Origin: Rathayibacter_A sp036510655
GTDB lineage: Bacteria > Actinomycetota > Actinomycetes > Actinomycetales > Microbacteriaceae
Assembly: GCA_036510655.1 (NCBI GenBank)
Contig: DATCDQ010000077.1
Coordinates: 40,946-104,945 of the forward strand
Direction of reading: 5' to 3'
Length of the DNA stretch: 64,000 bases
Part shown: in pieces, positions 10,542 to 18,705 of the stretch
Numbering within the stretch: position 1 is the stretch's first letter
Layout of the letters: each line of letters begins with the position of its first letter
The notes under the pieces: model-generated
The model's database searches: none
What the model was told of the DNA's origin: nothing
What the model saw: the letters and a program-made list of their open reading frames with translations, nothing else
Program-made: the position numbers and the translations under genes

Positions 10542-11602
10542 GCTGGCTGAGCGACGACGACGACGAGGCGTACGGCGAGTACGACGAATCGTCGGCGCGA
10601 GTGCGACCGAACCCCAAAGGCAACCGACCCCGCACGAAGACGCGCCCCGACCACGAAGACTCACAGATCGGTCGTGTTCTGGGGGTCGACCGGGGGCGCT
10701 ATGCACTCATGCTCGACGAGGGTACACCGACCGAACGTCGGCTGACGGCTGCTCGCGCGAGCGAGTTGCGCAAGCATGCCGTTGTCACGGGCGACCGGGT
10801 CGATGTCGTCGGTGATCTGAGTGGCGCGGAGGGTTCCCTTGCGCGGATCGTGCGTATCCGCGACCGCACAACGCTGCTGCACCGCAGCGCAGATGACACG
10901 GATGAGGTCGAGCGCGTGATCGTCGCGAACGCCGACCAGATGCTCATCGTTGTGGCCGCGGCCAATCCGGAGCCGCGCACCCGGCTCGTGGACCGCTATC
11001 TGGTCGCTGCGTACGACGCGGGGATCGCCCCGTTGCTGTGCGTTACCAAGACCGATCTTGCCGACCCCGCGGAGTTTCTCGATAATTTCGCCGGCCTCGA
11101 TCTTCCGGTGTTCACAAGTTCCGAAGAACGGATGCCGCTGGCCAAGCTCACCCAGTCGCTGATCGATCATGACACGGTCGCGGTCGGCCATTCCGGGGTC
11201 GGGAAGTCGACATTGGTGAACGCTCTCGTACCGGGTGCCGACCGTGCGATCGGCCGCGTCAACGCGGTCACCGGTCGCGGGCGGCACACGTCGTCATCGA
11301 CCGTGTCGCTACGACTGAACACGGATGCCGGCACCGGCTGGATCATCGACACGCCGGGTGTGCGATCGTTCGGTCTTGGTCACATCGACACAGCGAACAT
11401 CCTGCGGGCGTTCACCGATCTGGATGCGATCGCCGCCAACTGTCCGCGCGGCTGCACCCACCTGCCTGATGCGCCGGACTGTGCGATCAACGAGGCCGTC
11501 GCCGCGGGTGAGCTCGGCGAGCGCGGGCGCGCCCGGCTCGACTCGCTGCAACGGCTGCTTCTCACGTTTGCGCCCGCGCGCGCACATCCGACGGGGGAAT
11601 GA
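10538..11602 (+). CDS. rsgA: Ribosome small subunit-dependent GTPase A
   Basis: Circularly permuted GTPase acting in late 30S subunit maturation. Order of motifs: OB-fold region at about 45-110, TKTD (G4) near 170, GHSGVGKSTLVNAL (G1/P-loop) near 221, DTPGVRSFG (G3) near 270, and a C-terminal zinc module NCPRGCTHLPDAPDCAI with Cys-Cys-His-Cys. The first 40 residues are acidic then basic and variable. It is translationally coupled to aroA. The 354-residue length is normal for actinobacteria. Confidence 0.96.
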   Translation: MSWLSDDDDEAYGEYDESSARVRPNPKGNRPRTKTRPDHEDSQIGRVLGVDRGRYALMLDEGTPTERRLTAARASELRKHAVVTGDRVDVVGDLSGAEGSLARIVRIRDRTTLLHRSADDTDEVERVIVANADQMLIVVAAANPEPRTRLVDRYLVAAYDAGIAPLLCVTKTDLADPAEFLDNFAGLDLPVFTSSEERMPLAKLTQSLIDHDTVAVGHSGVGKSTLVNALVPGADRAIGRVNAVTGRGRHTSSSTVSLRLNTDAGTGWIIDTPGVRSFGLGHIDTANILRAFTDLDAIAANCPRGCTHLPDAPDCAINEAVAAGELGERGRARLDSLQRLLLTFAPARAHPTGE

Positions 11603-11620
11603 GCGTAGAGATGCGACAGG

Positions 11621-11626
11621 TACCGT
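11621..11626 (+). promoter_or_regulatory. Candidate -10 box of bcp (leaderless)
   Basis: TACCGT lies 6 nt before the bcp ATG at 11633, the same hexamer and gap as in front of guaB1. A GGGAAT at 11595-11600 resembles a SigR -35 element, but the distance to GTT (24 nt) is too long for that class, so control by the neighbouring SigR is not supported. Confidence 0.4.
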
Positions 11627-11632
11627 TGAGGC

Positions 11633-12112
11633 ATGACTGACTCCACACGCCTGGCTGTAGGCGACGCCGCACCGGACTTCACCCTGACAGACCAGGACGG
11701 GGCATCCGTTTCGCTCCACGACTACTCGGGCGCCAACGTGATCGTGTACTTCTATCCTGCGGCGATGACACCGGGTTGCACCAAGGAGGCGTGCGACTTC
11801 CGTGACAACTTGAATTCGCTCCGCTCCGCAGGCTTCCAGGTGCTCGGCATCTCCAAGGACGCGCCCGCGAAGCTGAAGCAGTTCCAGGAGCAGGAGCGGC
11901 TGAACTTCCCGCTGCTGTCCGACACTGACCTCGCCGTGCATCAGGCCTACGGCGCCTATGGCGAGAAAGCGCTGTACGGCAAGGTGATTACGGGCACGCT
12001 GCGATCGACCGTTGTCCTCGAACCGAACGGCTCGGTGCGATTGGCACTGTACAACGTCAGGGCCACCGGTCACGTCGCGCGACTGCGCAAACTGCTCGGC
12101 ATCGACGCGTGA
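11633..12112 (+). CDS. bcp: Thioredoxin-dependent thiol peroxidase (BCP-type peroxiredoxin)
   Basis: Peroxiredoxin Q/BCP that reduces hydrogen peroxide and alkyl hydroperoxides using thioredoxin. In 159 residues it has the thioredoxin fold start PDFTLTDQDG, the active site TPGCTKEACDFRD with peroxidatic Cys49 and a resolving Cys54 five residues later (atypical 2-Cys arrangement), and the later Arg of LRSTVVLEPNG. It lies 30 nt downstream of rsgA, in the same direction, with its own likely promoter. The neighbouring SigR system fits a role in peroxide defence. Confidence 0.95.
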   Translation: MTDSTRLAVGDAAPDFTLTDQDGASVSLHDYSGANVIVYFYPAAMTPGCTKEACDFRDNLNSLRSAGFQVLGISKDAPAKLKQFQEQERLNFPLLSDTDLAVHQAYGAYGEKALYGKVITGTLRSTVVLEPNGSVRLALYNVRATGHVARLRKLLGIDA

Positions 12113-12146
12113 AAGACCTCGTCGGGGTGTAGCGGCTGCGTGCGCG

Positions 12147-12626
12147 TTAGTCCGAAGCGTCTCCCTGGCTATCAGTCTCGGCAGCGCTCTGAGCGTCGCG
12201 GCGCGTCACCCGAGTGACGGGCGGCGACACCACCAGTGCCACACAGACCAGTGCCGGCATCAGCAGAGCCCAGCCCAGTGCCGGCTCGGCATACAGGCCT
12301 TGAAAGCATCCGAGCGCGACCGCCGCCTGCACCAGCTGCCAACTGATGGCCGCACCGCGCATCCAGGATCTTCCCCGGGCGGCGCCGATGCCGGCCAATA
12401 ACACCCACAGGGCGCCGATGACAGCCAACACCACGATGGCCACGCCACCGGCAATGGAGTCCGGCTTTGCGCTCACCAACTGCAGCAGAAGCCACCCGAC
12501 AACCACGATCATCAGGGCTGCTTCTGCGAACAACAACACGGCCAGCAGGATCAGAAGAACGGGGCTGCGCTCAGCGTGTTCAGGGGCTGCCACAATATCA
12601 CGCTCGTGTTTCCGGCTCGTGTTCAC
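12147..12626 (-). CDS. Conserved actinobacterial membrane protein of unknown function
   Basis: The 159-residue protein has four predicted membrane segments (about 24-50, 60-80, 93-112 and 117-136) with short basic and acidic tails at the ends; the C-terminus is rich in Asp, Ser and Gln. No catalytic motif was recognised. The start codon is GTG at 12626. It converges with bcp (35 bp apart) and diverges from whiB1. An inverted repeat with CCCATAC/GTATGGG arms sits just upstream of it. Confidence 0.7.
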   Translation of the reverse strand: MNTSRKHERDIVAAPEHAERSPVLLILLAVLLFAEAALMIVVVGWLLLQLVSAKPDSIAGGVAIVVLAVIGALWVLLAGIGAARGRSWMRGAAISWQLVQAAVALGCFQGLYAEPALGWALLMPALVCVALVVSPPVTRVTRRDAQSAAETDSQGDASD

Positions 12627-12634
12627 AGGGTTAT

Positions 12635-12673
12635 CCCATACAAAACTATTGATATTGGCACTACCAGTATGGG
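12635..12673. promoter_or_regulatory. CCCATAC / GTATGGG inverted repeat in the whiB1 divergent intergenic region
   Basis: A 7-bp perfect inverted repeat (12635-12641 and 12667-12673) encloses 25 AT-rich bases containing TTGATATTGGCA. It lies next to the start of the membrane-protein gene (12626) and about 150 bp before whiB1. It could be an operator serving either gene. There is no direct evidence for a binding protein. Confidence 0.35.
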
Positions 12674-12824
12674 ACCATGTTTGAGGTCGAGTTGACGCTC
12701 ACAGGGTCGTGGGCAGGTTTCAAGCGAAGAAAACCGAAGCCTACGAAGATCATCCATCCTGCAACTCGAGACTTACCCGCATTCTTGGTCATTCGACCAT
12801 GCCTGGCAACAAAGGAGCACCCCC

Positions 12825-13073
12825 ATGGACTGGCGCGATAAGGCTGCCTGCCTCACCGCTGACCCCGAGCTATTCTTCCCCGTAGGGAACACCGGACCGG
12901 CCGTCGATCAGATCGACAAGGCCAAGGCCGTGTGTGCCCGATGCCCGGTCACTGAAATCTGCCTCCAGTACGCACTGGAGACCGGTCAGGACTCCGGCGT
13001 GTGGGGCGGCCTGTCCGAAGACGAGCGTCGCGCTCTCAAGCGCCGTGCTGCTCGCGCCCGCCGCGCCTCCTAA
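12825..13073 (+). CDS. whiB1: WhiB1-type iron-sulfur transcription regulator
   Basis: Small regulator with a [4Fe-4S] cluster that is nitric-oxide sensitive in mycobacterial WhiB1 and binds the primary sigma factor. Seen in 82 residues: Cys9, Cys37, Cys40 and Cys46, the same positions as in M. tuberculosis WhiB1; the GVWGGLSEDERR turn; and a basic C-terminal tail (KRRAARARR) for DNA contact. AGGAG lies 8 nt upstream of the ATG. It converges with pdtaS, the same neighbour as in mycobacteria, and is separated from it by an 80-bp palindrome. A long upstream region (about 200 bp) suggests complex control. Confidence 0.95.
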   Translation: MDWRDKAACLTADPELFFPVGNTGPAVDQIDKAKAVCARCPVTEICLQYALETGQDSGVWGGLSEDERRALKRRAARARRAS

Positions 13074-13114
13074 CCAGTCTGCCCGCGCACCCCTGTAGCG
13101 AGGCCCGGCCGTTT

Positions 13115-13194
13115 CAAAACGACGGAGAAATCCGGCGACACGCCTGTGACTGCTGCGCCGGCACGGCGCGGTCACAAAAATGTCCGTTGTTTTG
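13115..13194. repeat. 80-bp palindromic element, copy A (whiB1 / pdtaS)
   Basis: Runs from CAAAACGACGGAG to TCCGTTGTTTTG, 80 bp exactly, and the outer match continues to TTT/AAA (13112-13197). It lies between two converging genes: 42 nt after the whiB1 stop and 8 nt before the pdtaS stop. Bases 21-30 read GCGACACGCC, which is shared with copy B. It is probably a two-way transcription stop or a mobile palindrome. Confidence 0.9.
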
Positions 13195-13202
13195 AAAAGG
13201 CA

Positions 13203-14702
13203 CTAAACCGGCGGTGCCGTCAGATAGCGCAGCGGCACCTCGATCGTTACTTCGGTACCCTGGCCCATCATCGTGTGCCAGTCGATGGTGCCGCTGAGTT
13301 CGCCCTGAATGAGCGTGCGCACGATCTGCGTGCCAAGACCCGCTCCGACTTTGCCCTCCGGCAGGCCGGAGCCGTTATCGACGACCTTGACCGTCAGCGA
13401 GTCTTCCGAACGGTCAGAGATGATCTCGACGCGGCCCTCGCGCCCGGCGAGGCCGTGCTCGACCGCGTTCGTGACGAGTTCGGTCAGTGCAAGCGCGAGC
13501 GGTGTGGCGTACTCGCTCGGCAGCACGCCGAAGCTGCCCGACGAAACCGGATGGACAGTCGTGTTGTGGCTGGATGCCACCTCGGCGATCAGCTTGAGCA
13601 CTCGGTCGAAAACGGTGTCGAAGTCCACACTCTGCGAGAGACCCTCCGACAGCGTGTCGTGGACCACCGCGATGGCGGAGACCCGACGCATCGCCTGCGC
13701 AAGCGCCTCGCGGGCCTCGTCCGAGTGCGTACGCCGCGCTTGGATGCGCAACAGTGACGCGACGGTCTGCAGGTTGTTCTTGACGCGGTGGTGGATCTCA
13801 CGGATCGTCGCATCCTTCGTGATCAGTTCGCGTTCCTGATGCCGCAGCTCCGTGACATCCCTGCTGAGAACGATCGCGCCGATCCGTTCTCCGTGACTGC
13901 GCAACGGAATCGCCCGCAGCGACACCGTCACCCCACGCGCCTCAATATCCGTGCGCCACGGTGCCCGGCCCGTGACGACCAGCGGCAGCGACTCGTCTAC
14001 GGTGATCTGCCCACTAAGCAGGCTTGTCGTCACCTCGGCCAGCGATTCGCCCTCGAGTTCGTCGGGGAACCCCATGCGGTTGAAGGCGGACAGTGCGTTC
14101 GGACTGGCGAACGTTGTCACGCCGTCGACGTCGAGGCGGATCAGACCATCGGATGCGCGCGGCGCCCCCCGGCGCGGCCCCGTCGGCGCGCCCAGATCCG
14201 GAAAGTCACCGGTTGCGATCATGCCGAACAGATCGTTGGCGCAGCGGTTGAAGGTGAGTTCCTGGCGGCTCGGCGTGCGCGCCTCGCTCAGATTGCTGTG
14301 ACGGGTGATGACGGCGATCGGCGCAGCCGTGGTCTCCGGGCTGCGCGAGGACAATCGTCGAACGACCGGGATGGCCAGCACCCGCGTGGGCATCTCCTCA
14401 TACCAGTCGGGGATCGAGGAGTCGACCAGCAGGCTGGTCTCGAATGCTTCGGTGACCTGGGCGCGCCATTCCGGCCGAATCGACTGCCCGACGAAGTCTC
14501 GATAGAACAGGGTGGCGGCGCTGGAAGGCCTGGAGTGCGACACCGCAGCGAAGTCGTTGTCTTGGGTCGGCACCCACAGCACGATGTCGGCGAACGCGAG
14601 GTCGGCGAGCAACTGGCAATCGCCGACGAGCTTGTGCAGCCAGTCGACATCCGCCTGAGTGGATCGGCCGTGGGCGATAACCAATTCGTTGAGCGTTGAC
14701 AC
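13203..14702 (-). CDS. pdtaS: Sensor histidine kinase of the PdtaS family
   Basis: Cytoplasmic histidine kinase which in mycobacteria phosphorylates the antiterminator PdtaR. Residues 1-150 form a GAF-like sensor (starting MSTLNELVIAHGRSTQADV), 160-285 a PAS domain, then a HisKA_2 box REIHHRVKNNLQTVASLLRI with the phospho-accepting His at about 304-305, and a HATPase domain at about 390-490 with LVTNAVEHG, DNGSGLPEG and GLGTQIVRTL. No membrane segment is present. The GTG start at 14702 is 10 nt after the ATPase gene, so it is the last gene of a three-gene operon. A PdtaR partner is not in the window. Confidence 0.93.
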   Translation of the reverse strand: MSTLNELVIAHGRSTQADVDWLHKLVGDCQLLADLAFADIVLWVPTQDNDFAAVSHSRPSSAATLFYRDFVGQSIRPEWRAQVTEAFETSLLVDSSIPDWYEEMPTRVLAIPVVRRLSSRSPETTAAPIAVITRHSNLSEARTPSRQELTFNRCANDLFGMIATGDFPDLGAPTGPRRGAPRASDGLIRLDVDGVTTFASPNALSAFNRMGFPDELEGESLAEVTTSLLSGQITVDESLPLVVTGRAPWRTDIEARGVTVSLRAIPLRSHGERIGAIVLSRDVTELRHQERELITKDATIREIHHRVKNNLQTVASLLRIQARRTHSDEAREALAQAMRRVSAIAVVHDTLSEGLSQSVDFDTVFDRVLKLIAEVASSHNTTVHPVSSGSFGVLPSEYATPLALALTELVTNAVEHGLAGREGRVEIISDRSEDSLTVKVVDNGSGLPEGKVGAGLGTQIVRTLIQGELSGTIDWHTMMGQGTEVTIEVPLRYLTAPPV

Positions 14703-14712
14703 GCCCCTCAGT

Positions 14713-15975
14713 CTAGGTTGTGACGCTCTGCGCGCCCTTGCGCCGCGACATTCGCGCTCGCGCGGAGCGGCGCGTCTGCGCCACGGCTTCGGCGGGCAGC
14801 AACTCGGATTCGATCAGGCGGTTGAGCGCGGCGCGCACCGGTGATTTCGGTGCCGCATCACGCAAGGTGCGACCGGTGAGCACCGCTGCGTCAAGGCCGA
14901 GCCTGTCCTCGGGTAGCAGCGCGGCCGCTTCGAGACCGGCAAAGCGCCCCAGAGTCGAGGCCACCTGCCCCCGCGGATTCAATCCGACGGCGCTCGCCCT
15001 CACCCGATTCATGACGATGCTGATCCGTGTGTCCGGCACCACTTCGATCAGGTCGACGTGGCTACGGAGAAAACGCGCAAGACCGACCGGGTCGGCAAGC
15101 CCCACAGCCACCACCCGATCGGCTGCACGCAGGGCAGCAAGCGTTGCGGCATTCCGGCGTGGAGCGAACAGGTCGCTCGAGATCTCTTCGTCGCTCTCCA
15201 AGCTGAATCCGGTATCGACCACCACGTAGTCGACCCACTGTACGCACGCGGCGATCGTGGTGGCGACCCGCTCCGCCGACAGTTCGCTCCAACGTGAAGG
15301 CCGACCGATTCCGGTCAACACCCAGAATGCGCCCTGCGGCGAGTTGTAGCGGCTCGCGATGCGCTCCAGTTCCTGCCGCGTCAAACTGTCTGTACCCGCC
15401 AACCTGCAGGCCGCAGCGAAACCGGGGGCTTCATCGAGCATGCCGAGAGCCGGGGCAATCGTGCCACCGTAGCTGTCGGCATCCGCCAGCACCACCGTGT
15501 GCCCGTGCGCAGCGATCTCAGCGGCGAGATTGATGGCAAGCGTCGTTCTGCCCGGCGCGCCGGCCGGCCCCCATACCGCGATCGTGGTGCCCGCCGCCCG
15601 CGGCCTGGTCTGTGGTGAACCGACTCGAAGCGGCAGTTCGGCGCGCACCTGCATGAATCGTTCGATTTCCACGAACGGAGCGTTTTCCTCGACCACCTCA
15701 AACAGGCCCAGAGTGGCCGCGTGCCTGCGTTCAAGTTCGCCGGAGGTCAGCGCGACCAGTCGAACGCCGTGTTCATCACACGCTGCCAATACCTGCTCGG
15801 TGAGCCGACGACGGGATGCCGAGACGAGGGCGACGTCCGCCTCGCCGGTCACCACGGCATCCGTCAGCTCTCCAGCGCTCTGCACGCGCGCCACCACAGT
15901 GTGACCGGCCGCAAGCAAGTCGGGTATGAGACGATCTTCGACAGCCGCGTCCAGCGCCAGAACGAGCGCGCTCAC
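14713..15975 (-). CDS. CpaE/MinD-like P-loop ATPase
   Basis: 420-residue protein with a receiver-like N-terminal half (1-110) and a MinD/ParA-type ATPase domain. The P-loop at about 136-146 reads GPAGAPGRTTL, with Arg where Lys is normal, followed by INLAAEIAAHGHTVVLADAD (deviant switch region) and VDYVVVDTGFSL. Such proteins work with pilus assembly or septum placement systems, but no pilus genes are near. GTGA overlap with the upstream SAF gene (15972-15975) shows co-translation, and pdtaS follows by 10 nt. Function is inferred only at the family level. Confidence 0.75.
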   Translation of the reverse strand: MSALVLALDAAVEDRLIPDLLAAGHTVVARVQSAGELTDAVVTGEADVALVSASRRRLTEQVLAACDEHGVRLVALTSGELERRHAATLGLFEVVEENAPFVEIERFMQVRAELPLRVGSPQTRPRAAGTTIAVWGPAGAPGRTTLAINLAAEIAAHGHTVVLADADSYGGTIAPALGMLDEAPGFAAACRLAGTDSLTRQELERIASRYNSPQGAFWVLTGIGRPSRWSELSAERVATTIAACVQWVDYVVVDTGFSLESDEEISSDLFAPRRNAATLAALRAADRVVAVGLADPVGLARFLRSHVDLIEVVPDTRISIVMNRVRASAVGLNPRGQVASTLGRFAGLEAAALLPEDRLGLDAAVLTGRTLRDAAPKSPVRAALNRLIESELLPAEAVAQTRRSARARMSRRKGAQSVTT

Positions 15976-16616
15976 CGGTCGGCCCCGCTGGACGCCGTCG
16001 CCGGAACGAGCGAGATCACATCATTGTTCGCGATTGCCTGCAGGAGCGCCGCAACAGAGCCTGCAGGAACCCGCACTTCAACTGATCGCCCATCGCGCCC
16101 GGTCACCAGCCCGTCGCTCTGGATCACACGCACCACGGTCGCAGCGCCGACCAAAACGGTCGGTGGCGCGTATTCGGCGTGGTCCTTGGCTGCTGCGGAC
16201 CACACGTCGACGCTCGAGCCCGGGCCGACGGATGCCGCCAGGTCACCCTGCGCACGCAACACGACGCTCGTCTGCGATCCGCTGTCCTCGTCAGTGATCG
16301 CCGACACCGGCACGAGCTCACCTGCGGCGAGGCTGCGCGTGAGAACGGCTCCCCGCTCCGACAGGTCGGCTCGTGTCAGATACAGCTGCTCGGCGGCACC
16401 GAGCCGAACCTGCGTGACGACGAAATCCGTGGCGTGCACGCGGTCGCCCGCCACCAGCGGTCCGCGCGCGGTGTACACGTCCGTGCTGCGATCGACTGCG
16501 GCGATGATCGCGCACACGCCGACAACAGAGGCTACGACCAGCAGCAATCCGATCGTGAATCGCGGGTCGAACCAGAACGGTCGACGCGTGCGGCTCTGCT
16601 GTGCTGGTGTCGTCAT
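15972..16616 (-). CDS. SAF-domain membrane protein (CpaB/FlgA-like)
   Basis: 214 residues with a basic start, one membrane segment at about 21-42 (FTIGLLLVVASVVGVCAII) and an extracytoplasmic SAF domain (GPLVAGDRVHATDFVVTQVR, then SERGAVLTRSLAAGELVPVS). SAF proteins are periplasmic chaperone-like or pilus-inner-membrane factors. It is first in the SAF-ATPase-pdtaS operon, so this CpaB-like/CpaE-like pair is kept although other pilus genes are absent here. The molecular role is unknown. Confidence 0.75.
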   Translation of the reverse strand: MTTPAQQSRTRRPFWFDPRFTIGLLLVVASVVGVCAIIAAVDRSTDVYTARGPLVAGDRVHATDFVVTQVRLGAAEQLYLTRADLSERGAVLTRSLAAGELVPVSAITDEDSGSQTSVVLRAQGDLAASVGPGSSVDVWSAAAKDHAEYAPPTVLVGAATVVRVIQSDGLVTGRDGRSVEVRVPAGSVAALLQAIANNDVISLVPATASSGADR

Positions 16617-16737
16617 CGTGGCTCCTCACGTGTGGCTCTCGGACAAGCCCGCTGTGTGGGCCCACTCCTATGGTGCCGAATCTGAAGAAGCCGTGGGAAA
16701 GTTATCCACAGGTCCGTTGCGGGCGGGTGCCACAGGC

Positions 16738-16743
16738 GATAAT
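16738..16743 (+). promoter_or_regulatory. Candidate -10 box of the HTH gene (leaderless)
   Basis: GATAAT lies 6 nt before the ATG at 16750, and TTGCGG at 16717-16722 could be a -35 box with a 15-bp spacer. The position implies a leaderless messenger. Confidence 0.4.
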
Positions 16744-16749
16744 CAAGTC

Positions 16750-17034
16750 ATGAGCGCTGACAACTCCGATGCCGTCGGCCGCTTCCTGACGGTCGCAGAC
16801 ACGGCAGAGATCCTCAACGTCGAAGCGGCGGACGTAATGGCACTGGTTCGCTCCAACGAGCTCCCTGCGATTCGCGTCGGTACGACCGGGCAGTGGCGGA
16901 TCGAACGCTCTGTACTCGAGACCTACATCGACGCCATGTACGAGGAGGCCCGCCGCCGATCGCTGTGGGAACAGTCCGATTTCGCGAACATCCCCGAGCT
17001 GTCCGGCGGTCGGATCATCCGACCGCAGCGCTGA
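16750..17034 (+). CDS. Helix-turn-helix (excisionase-type, MerR-like) DNA-binding protein
   Basis: Small 94-residue protein with an excisionase-family winged helix: FLTVADTAEILNVEAADV, then LVRSNELPAIRVGTTGQWRI, the typical ...LPAxRVG..WRI... pattern. It is found in this form, with the C-terminal segment YEEARRRSLWEQSDFANIPE, in many actinobacteria outside any prophage, so it is a housekeeping small regulator and not phage excisionase. It is divergent from the SAF gene and 42 bp from a converging neighbour. Target genes are unknown. Confidence 0.82.
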   Translation: MSADNSDAVGRFLTVADTAEILNVEAADVMALVRSNELPAIRVGTTGQWRIERSVLETYIDAMYEEARRRSLWEQSDFANIPELSGGRIIRPQR

Positions 17035-17076
17035 CTCCTGGGCTGCGCTGACTGCGGCGGAGCACGCGGCCGCCTG

Positions 17077-17673
17077 TCAGAGCCGAACGAACACGATCCG
17101 CTCAAGCGGAATCATCCGGATGTCTGTCACATTGCTCGCATGTCGGGTGCTGCCGCGCTCGTGCACGGCAAGATCGAGATGATCGCGCCCGACGCGATCG
17201 ATTGTTCCGTGCACGGACCCCGCCGCGGTGACGAGTTCCAGATTCTTGCGGCGTCGGCACAGGTCCCGGAGGACGAATGGCAGCCCGATCCGATCGACGA
17301 GTCGGCCCTCACGACCGGTTGCCACCGATTCGAGGCTGGTGCGCAACTGCGACGCGGTCAGGGAGACCGAGGCGATGGCGTTCAGCGGCAGCACACACTG
17401 CGCACGCGGCGTGGAATCGACCAGATCGGCGGCGAGCCAATCCTTGCCGAACGTTGTCGGCTGCAGCACGAGTGTTGCCTGTGTGACCAGTTGGATGCGC
17501 AGGTTCACGCTGGTCGGCCGCCCGTTCACCGTGCTCATCGACAGGATACGGTCACGCAGCGACAGCCGGCCGAGGCGCAATCGCTCCTCCTCCGCGAGCA
17601 GATCGAGTTGTTCGGCGTCTCGCTCCTGTTCAAGTTGGCCCTCGAGATCGTCGAAGAGGTTGTCCCAGCGCAT
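17077..17673 (-). CDS. Conserved actinobacterial hypothetical protein
   Basis: 198 residues starting MRWDNLFDDLEGQLEQERDA. The first 45 residues are highly charged and helical (Glu/Asp/Arg/Leu), and the rest looks like a mixed beta-sheet domain with small-barrel character (GSVHGTIDRVGRDHLDLAVH) that recalls Sm- or PRC-like folds, though no family is recognised. No membrane segment or signal is present. It converges with the HTH gene and diverges from the Rv3235-like gene. The protein is probably cytoplasmic; the function is unknown. Confidence 0.7.
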   Translation of the reverse strand: MRWDNLFDDLEGQLEQERDAEQLDLLAEEERLRLGRLSLRDRILSMSTVNGRPTSVNLRIQLVTQATLVLQPTTFGKDWLAADLVDSTPRAQCVLPLNAIASVSLTASQLRTSLESVATGREGRLVDRIGLPFVLRDLCRRRKNLELVTAAGSVHGTIDRVGRDHLDLAVHERGSTRHASNVTDIRMIPLERIVFVRL

Positions 17674-17859
17674 GAAGAGACCGTAGCGGGTCCTCGCACA
17701 CGCGCGCAGATCTTATCCACAGGGCACGAACGCAGTGGACAGTTCGTGCGCACGGCTGCTTGAGTGGCTTTCCAAGCACACTCCCCCCGCTCGGGGGGCA
17801 TGGAGGCGTTGGTCGCTCGTGCGATGAAGCAGTCCGCTCCGATCACACGGGAGAGTCAG

Positions 17860-18333
17860 ATGAGCAATACAAGCACGGGGTTCGCGGTCGCATTGGACGA
17901 GCCGGCGGATGCCCCGAGCACATCACCGCTGGCCAACATGGAGCCGGCGGAGGCGGACGAGTATTTCGGCGTCCAGTCCACCCGGGCAGCGCACCTGCCC
18001 GACCCCGAACCTTTGCTTGTCAACCTCACTCGATCTGTGCTTGAAGTGCTCGCGGGTGCCCGTGAGTTGGACCAGCTCATCCGTTGGGTGACTCAGGAGG
18101 TCTACGAGACACTCCTCAAACGAGTGGTACTTGCCGCTCGTGCACGTGCCGCGACGGGTCGCGCTGTGCACCGTCCGCGCCTGACCGTGCTGCGCACTGT
18201 TGTCTCCGAACCGGTCGACGGCGTCGTCGAAGCGGTCGTCATCGTGCAGACGCCGGTGCGCGTGCGTTCCATCGCCATCCGGTTGGAGGGCTTGGACAGC
18301 CGCTGGCGGGCCAGCGCGATCAGCGTGTTGTGA
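17860..18333 (+). CDS. Rv3235-family protein
   Basis: Conserved actinobacterial protein found close to secA, as Rv3235 is in M. tuberculosis. It has 157 residues: a Pro/Ala/Glu-rich variable start, then a domain from about residue 55 (EPLLVNLTRSVLEVLAGARE, LDQLIRWVTQEVYETLLKR) ending with VRVRSIAIRLEGLDSRWRAS. ATG 17860 was chosen because GGAGAG stands 5-8 nt upstream; earlier in-frame starts lack this. Its 3' end overlaps the converging membrane-protein gene by 14 bp. The function is unknown. Confidence 0.78.
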   Translation: MSNTSTGFAVALDEPADAPSTSPLANMEPAEADEYFGVQSTRAAHLPDPEPLLVNLTRSVLEVLAGARELDQLIRWVTQEVYETLLKRVVLAARARAATGRAVHRPRLTVLRTVVSEPVDGVVEAVVIVQTPVRVRSIAIRLEGLDSRWRASAISVL

Positions 18334-18655
18334 CGCCGGACCGGTCGTCATCCGCAATTGCGGCGGCGGGTTTCTTGGCATCAGCGGTGATCCGGCTACC
18401 GAGCGCGAGGAACAGCAACACGAGGGCGATCGAGAGCAAAATGTGCCCCATCCCGGCGATTCCAGCGATTGCTGTCATGCACGTGCCGGAGTCCTGACCG
18501 AGTACGGTGAGGCTTCCGTGCACGACCATCATCGCAACCGTGACGATCAGGCCCGCGTTGTAGACCCAGAAAAACCAGGAGAAAAGCGGACTCTGCGACA
18601 GTCTGAACACTTTCTCCAGCAGCAGTACGAGCAGTAGAACGATTAACCCGAGCAC
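18320..18655 (-). CDS. Small membrane protein downstream of secA
   Basis: 111 residues with three likely membrane helices: 1-14 (LGLIVLLLVLLL), 25-50 (LFSWFFWVYNAGLIVTVAMMV) and 66-90 (GMGHILLSIALVLLFLALGS). GTG 18655 is the only plausible start before an in-frame stop, so the protein begins directly with a hydrophobic helix. It follows secA by 82 bp, an interval containing a GTTCGAA-AG-TTCGAAC palindrome (18706-18721). No family was recognised. Confidence 0.6.
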   Translation of the reverse strand: MLGLIVLLLVLLLEKVFRLSQSPLFSWFFWVYNAGLIVTVAMMVVHGSLTVLGQDSGTCMTAIAGIAGMGHILLSIALVLLFLALGSRITADAKKPAAAIADDDRSGVTTR

Positions 18656-18705
18656 GAGCAGATGCGAACGTAACCAGCCTCACAGAAGCGAGACGATCGC
18701 GCATC

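Noticed and set aside
11595..11627. SigR-type promoter (GGGAAT...GTT) before bcp
   Set aside because: The gap of 24 nt between the elements is too long for the 18-19 nt of this promoter class.
16750..17034. Prophage excisionase
   Set aside because: Excisionase-like fold, but no integrase, att site or phage gene is near, and this form is a common stand-alone actinobacterial protein.
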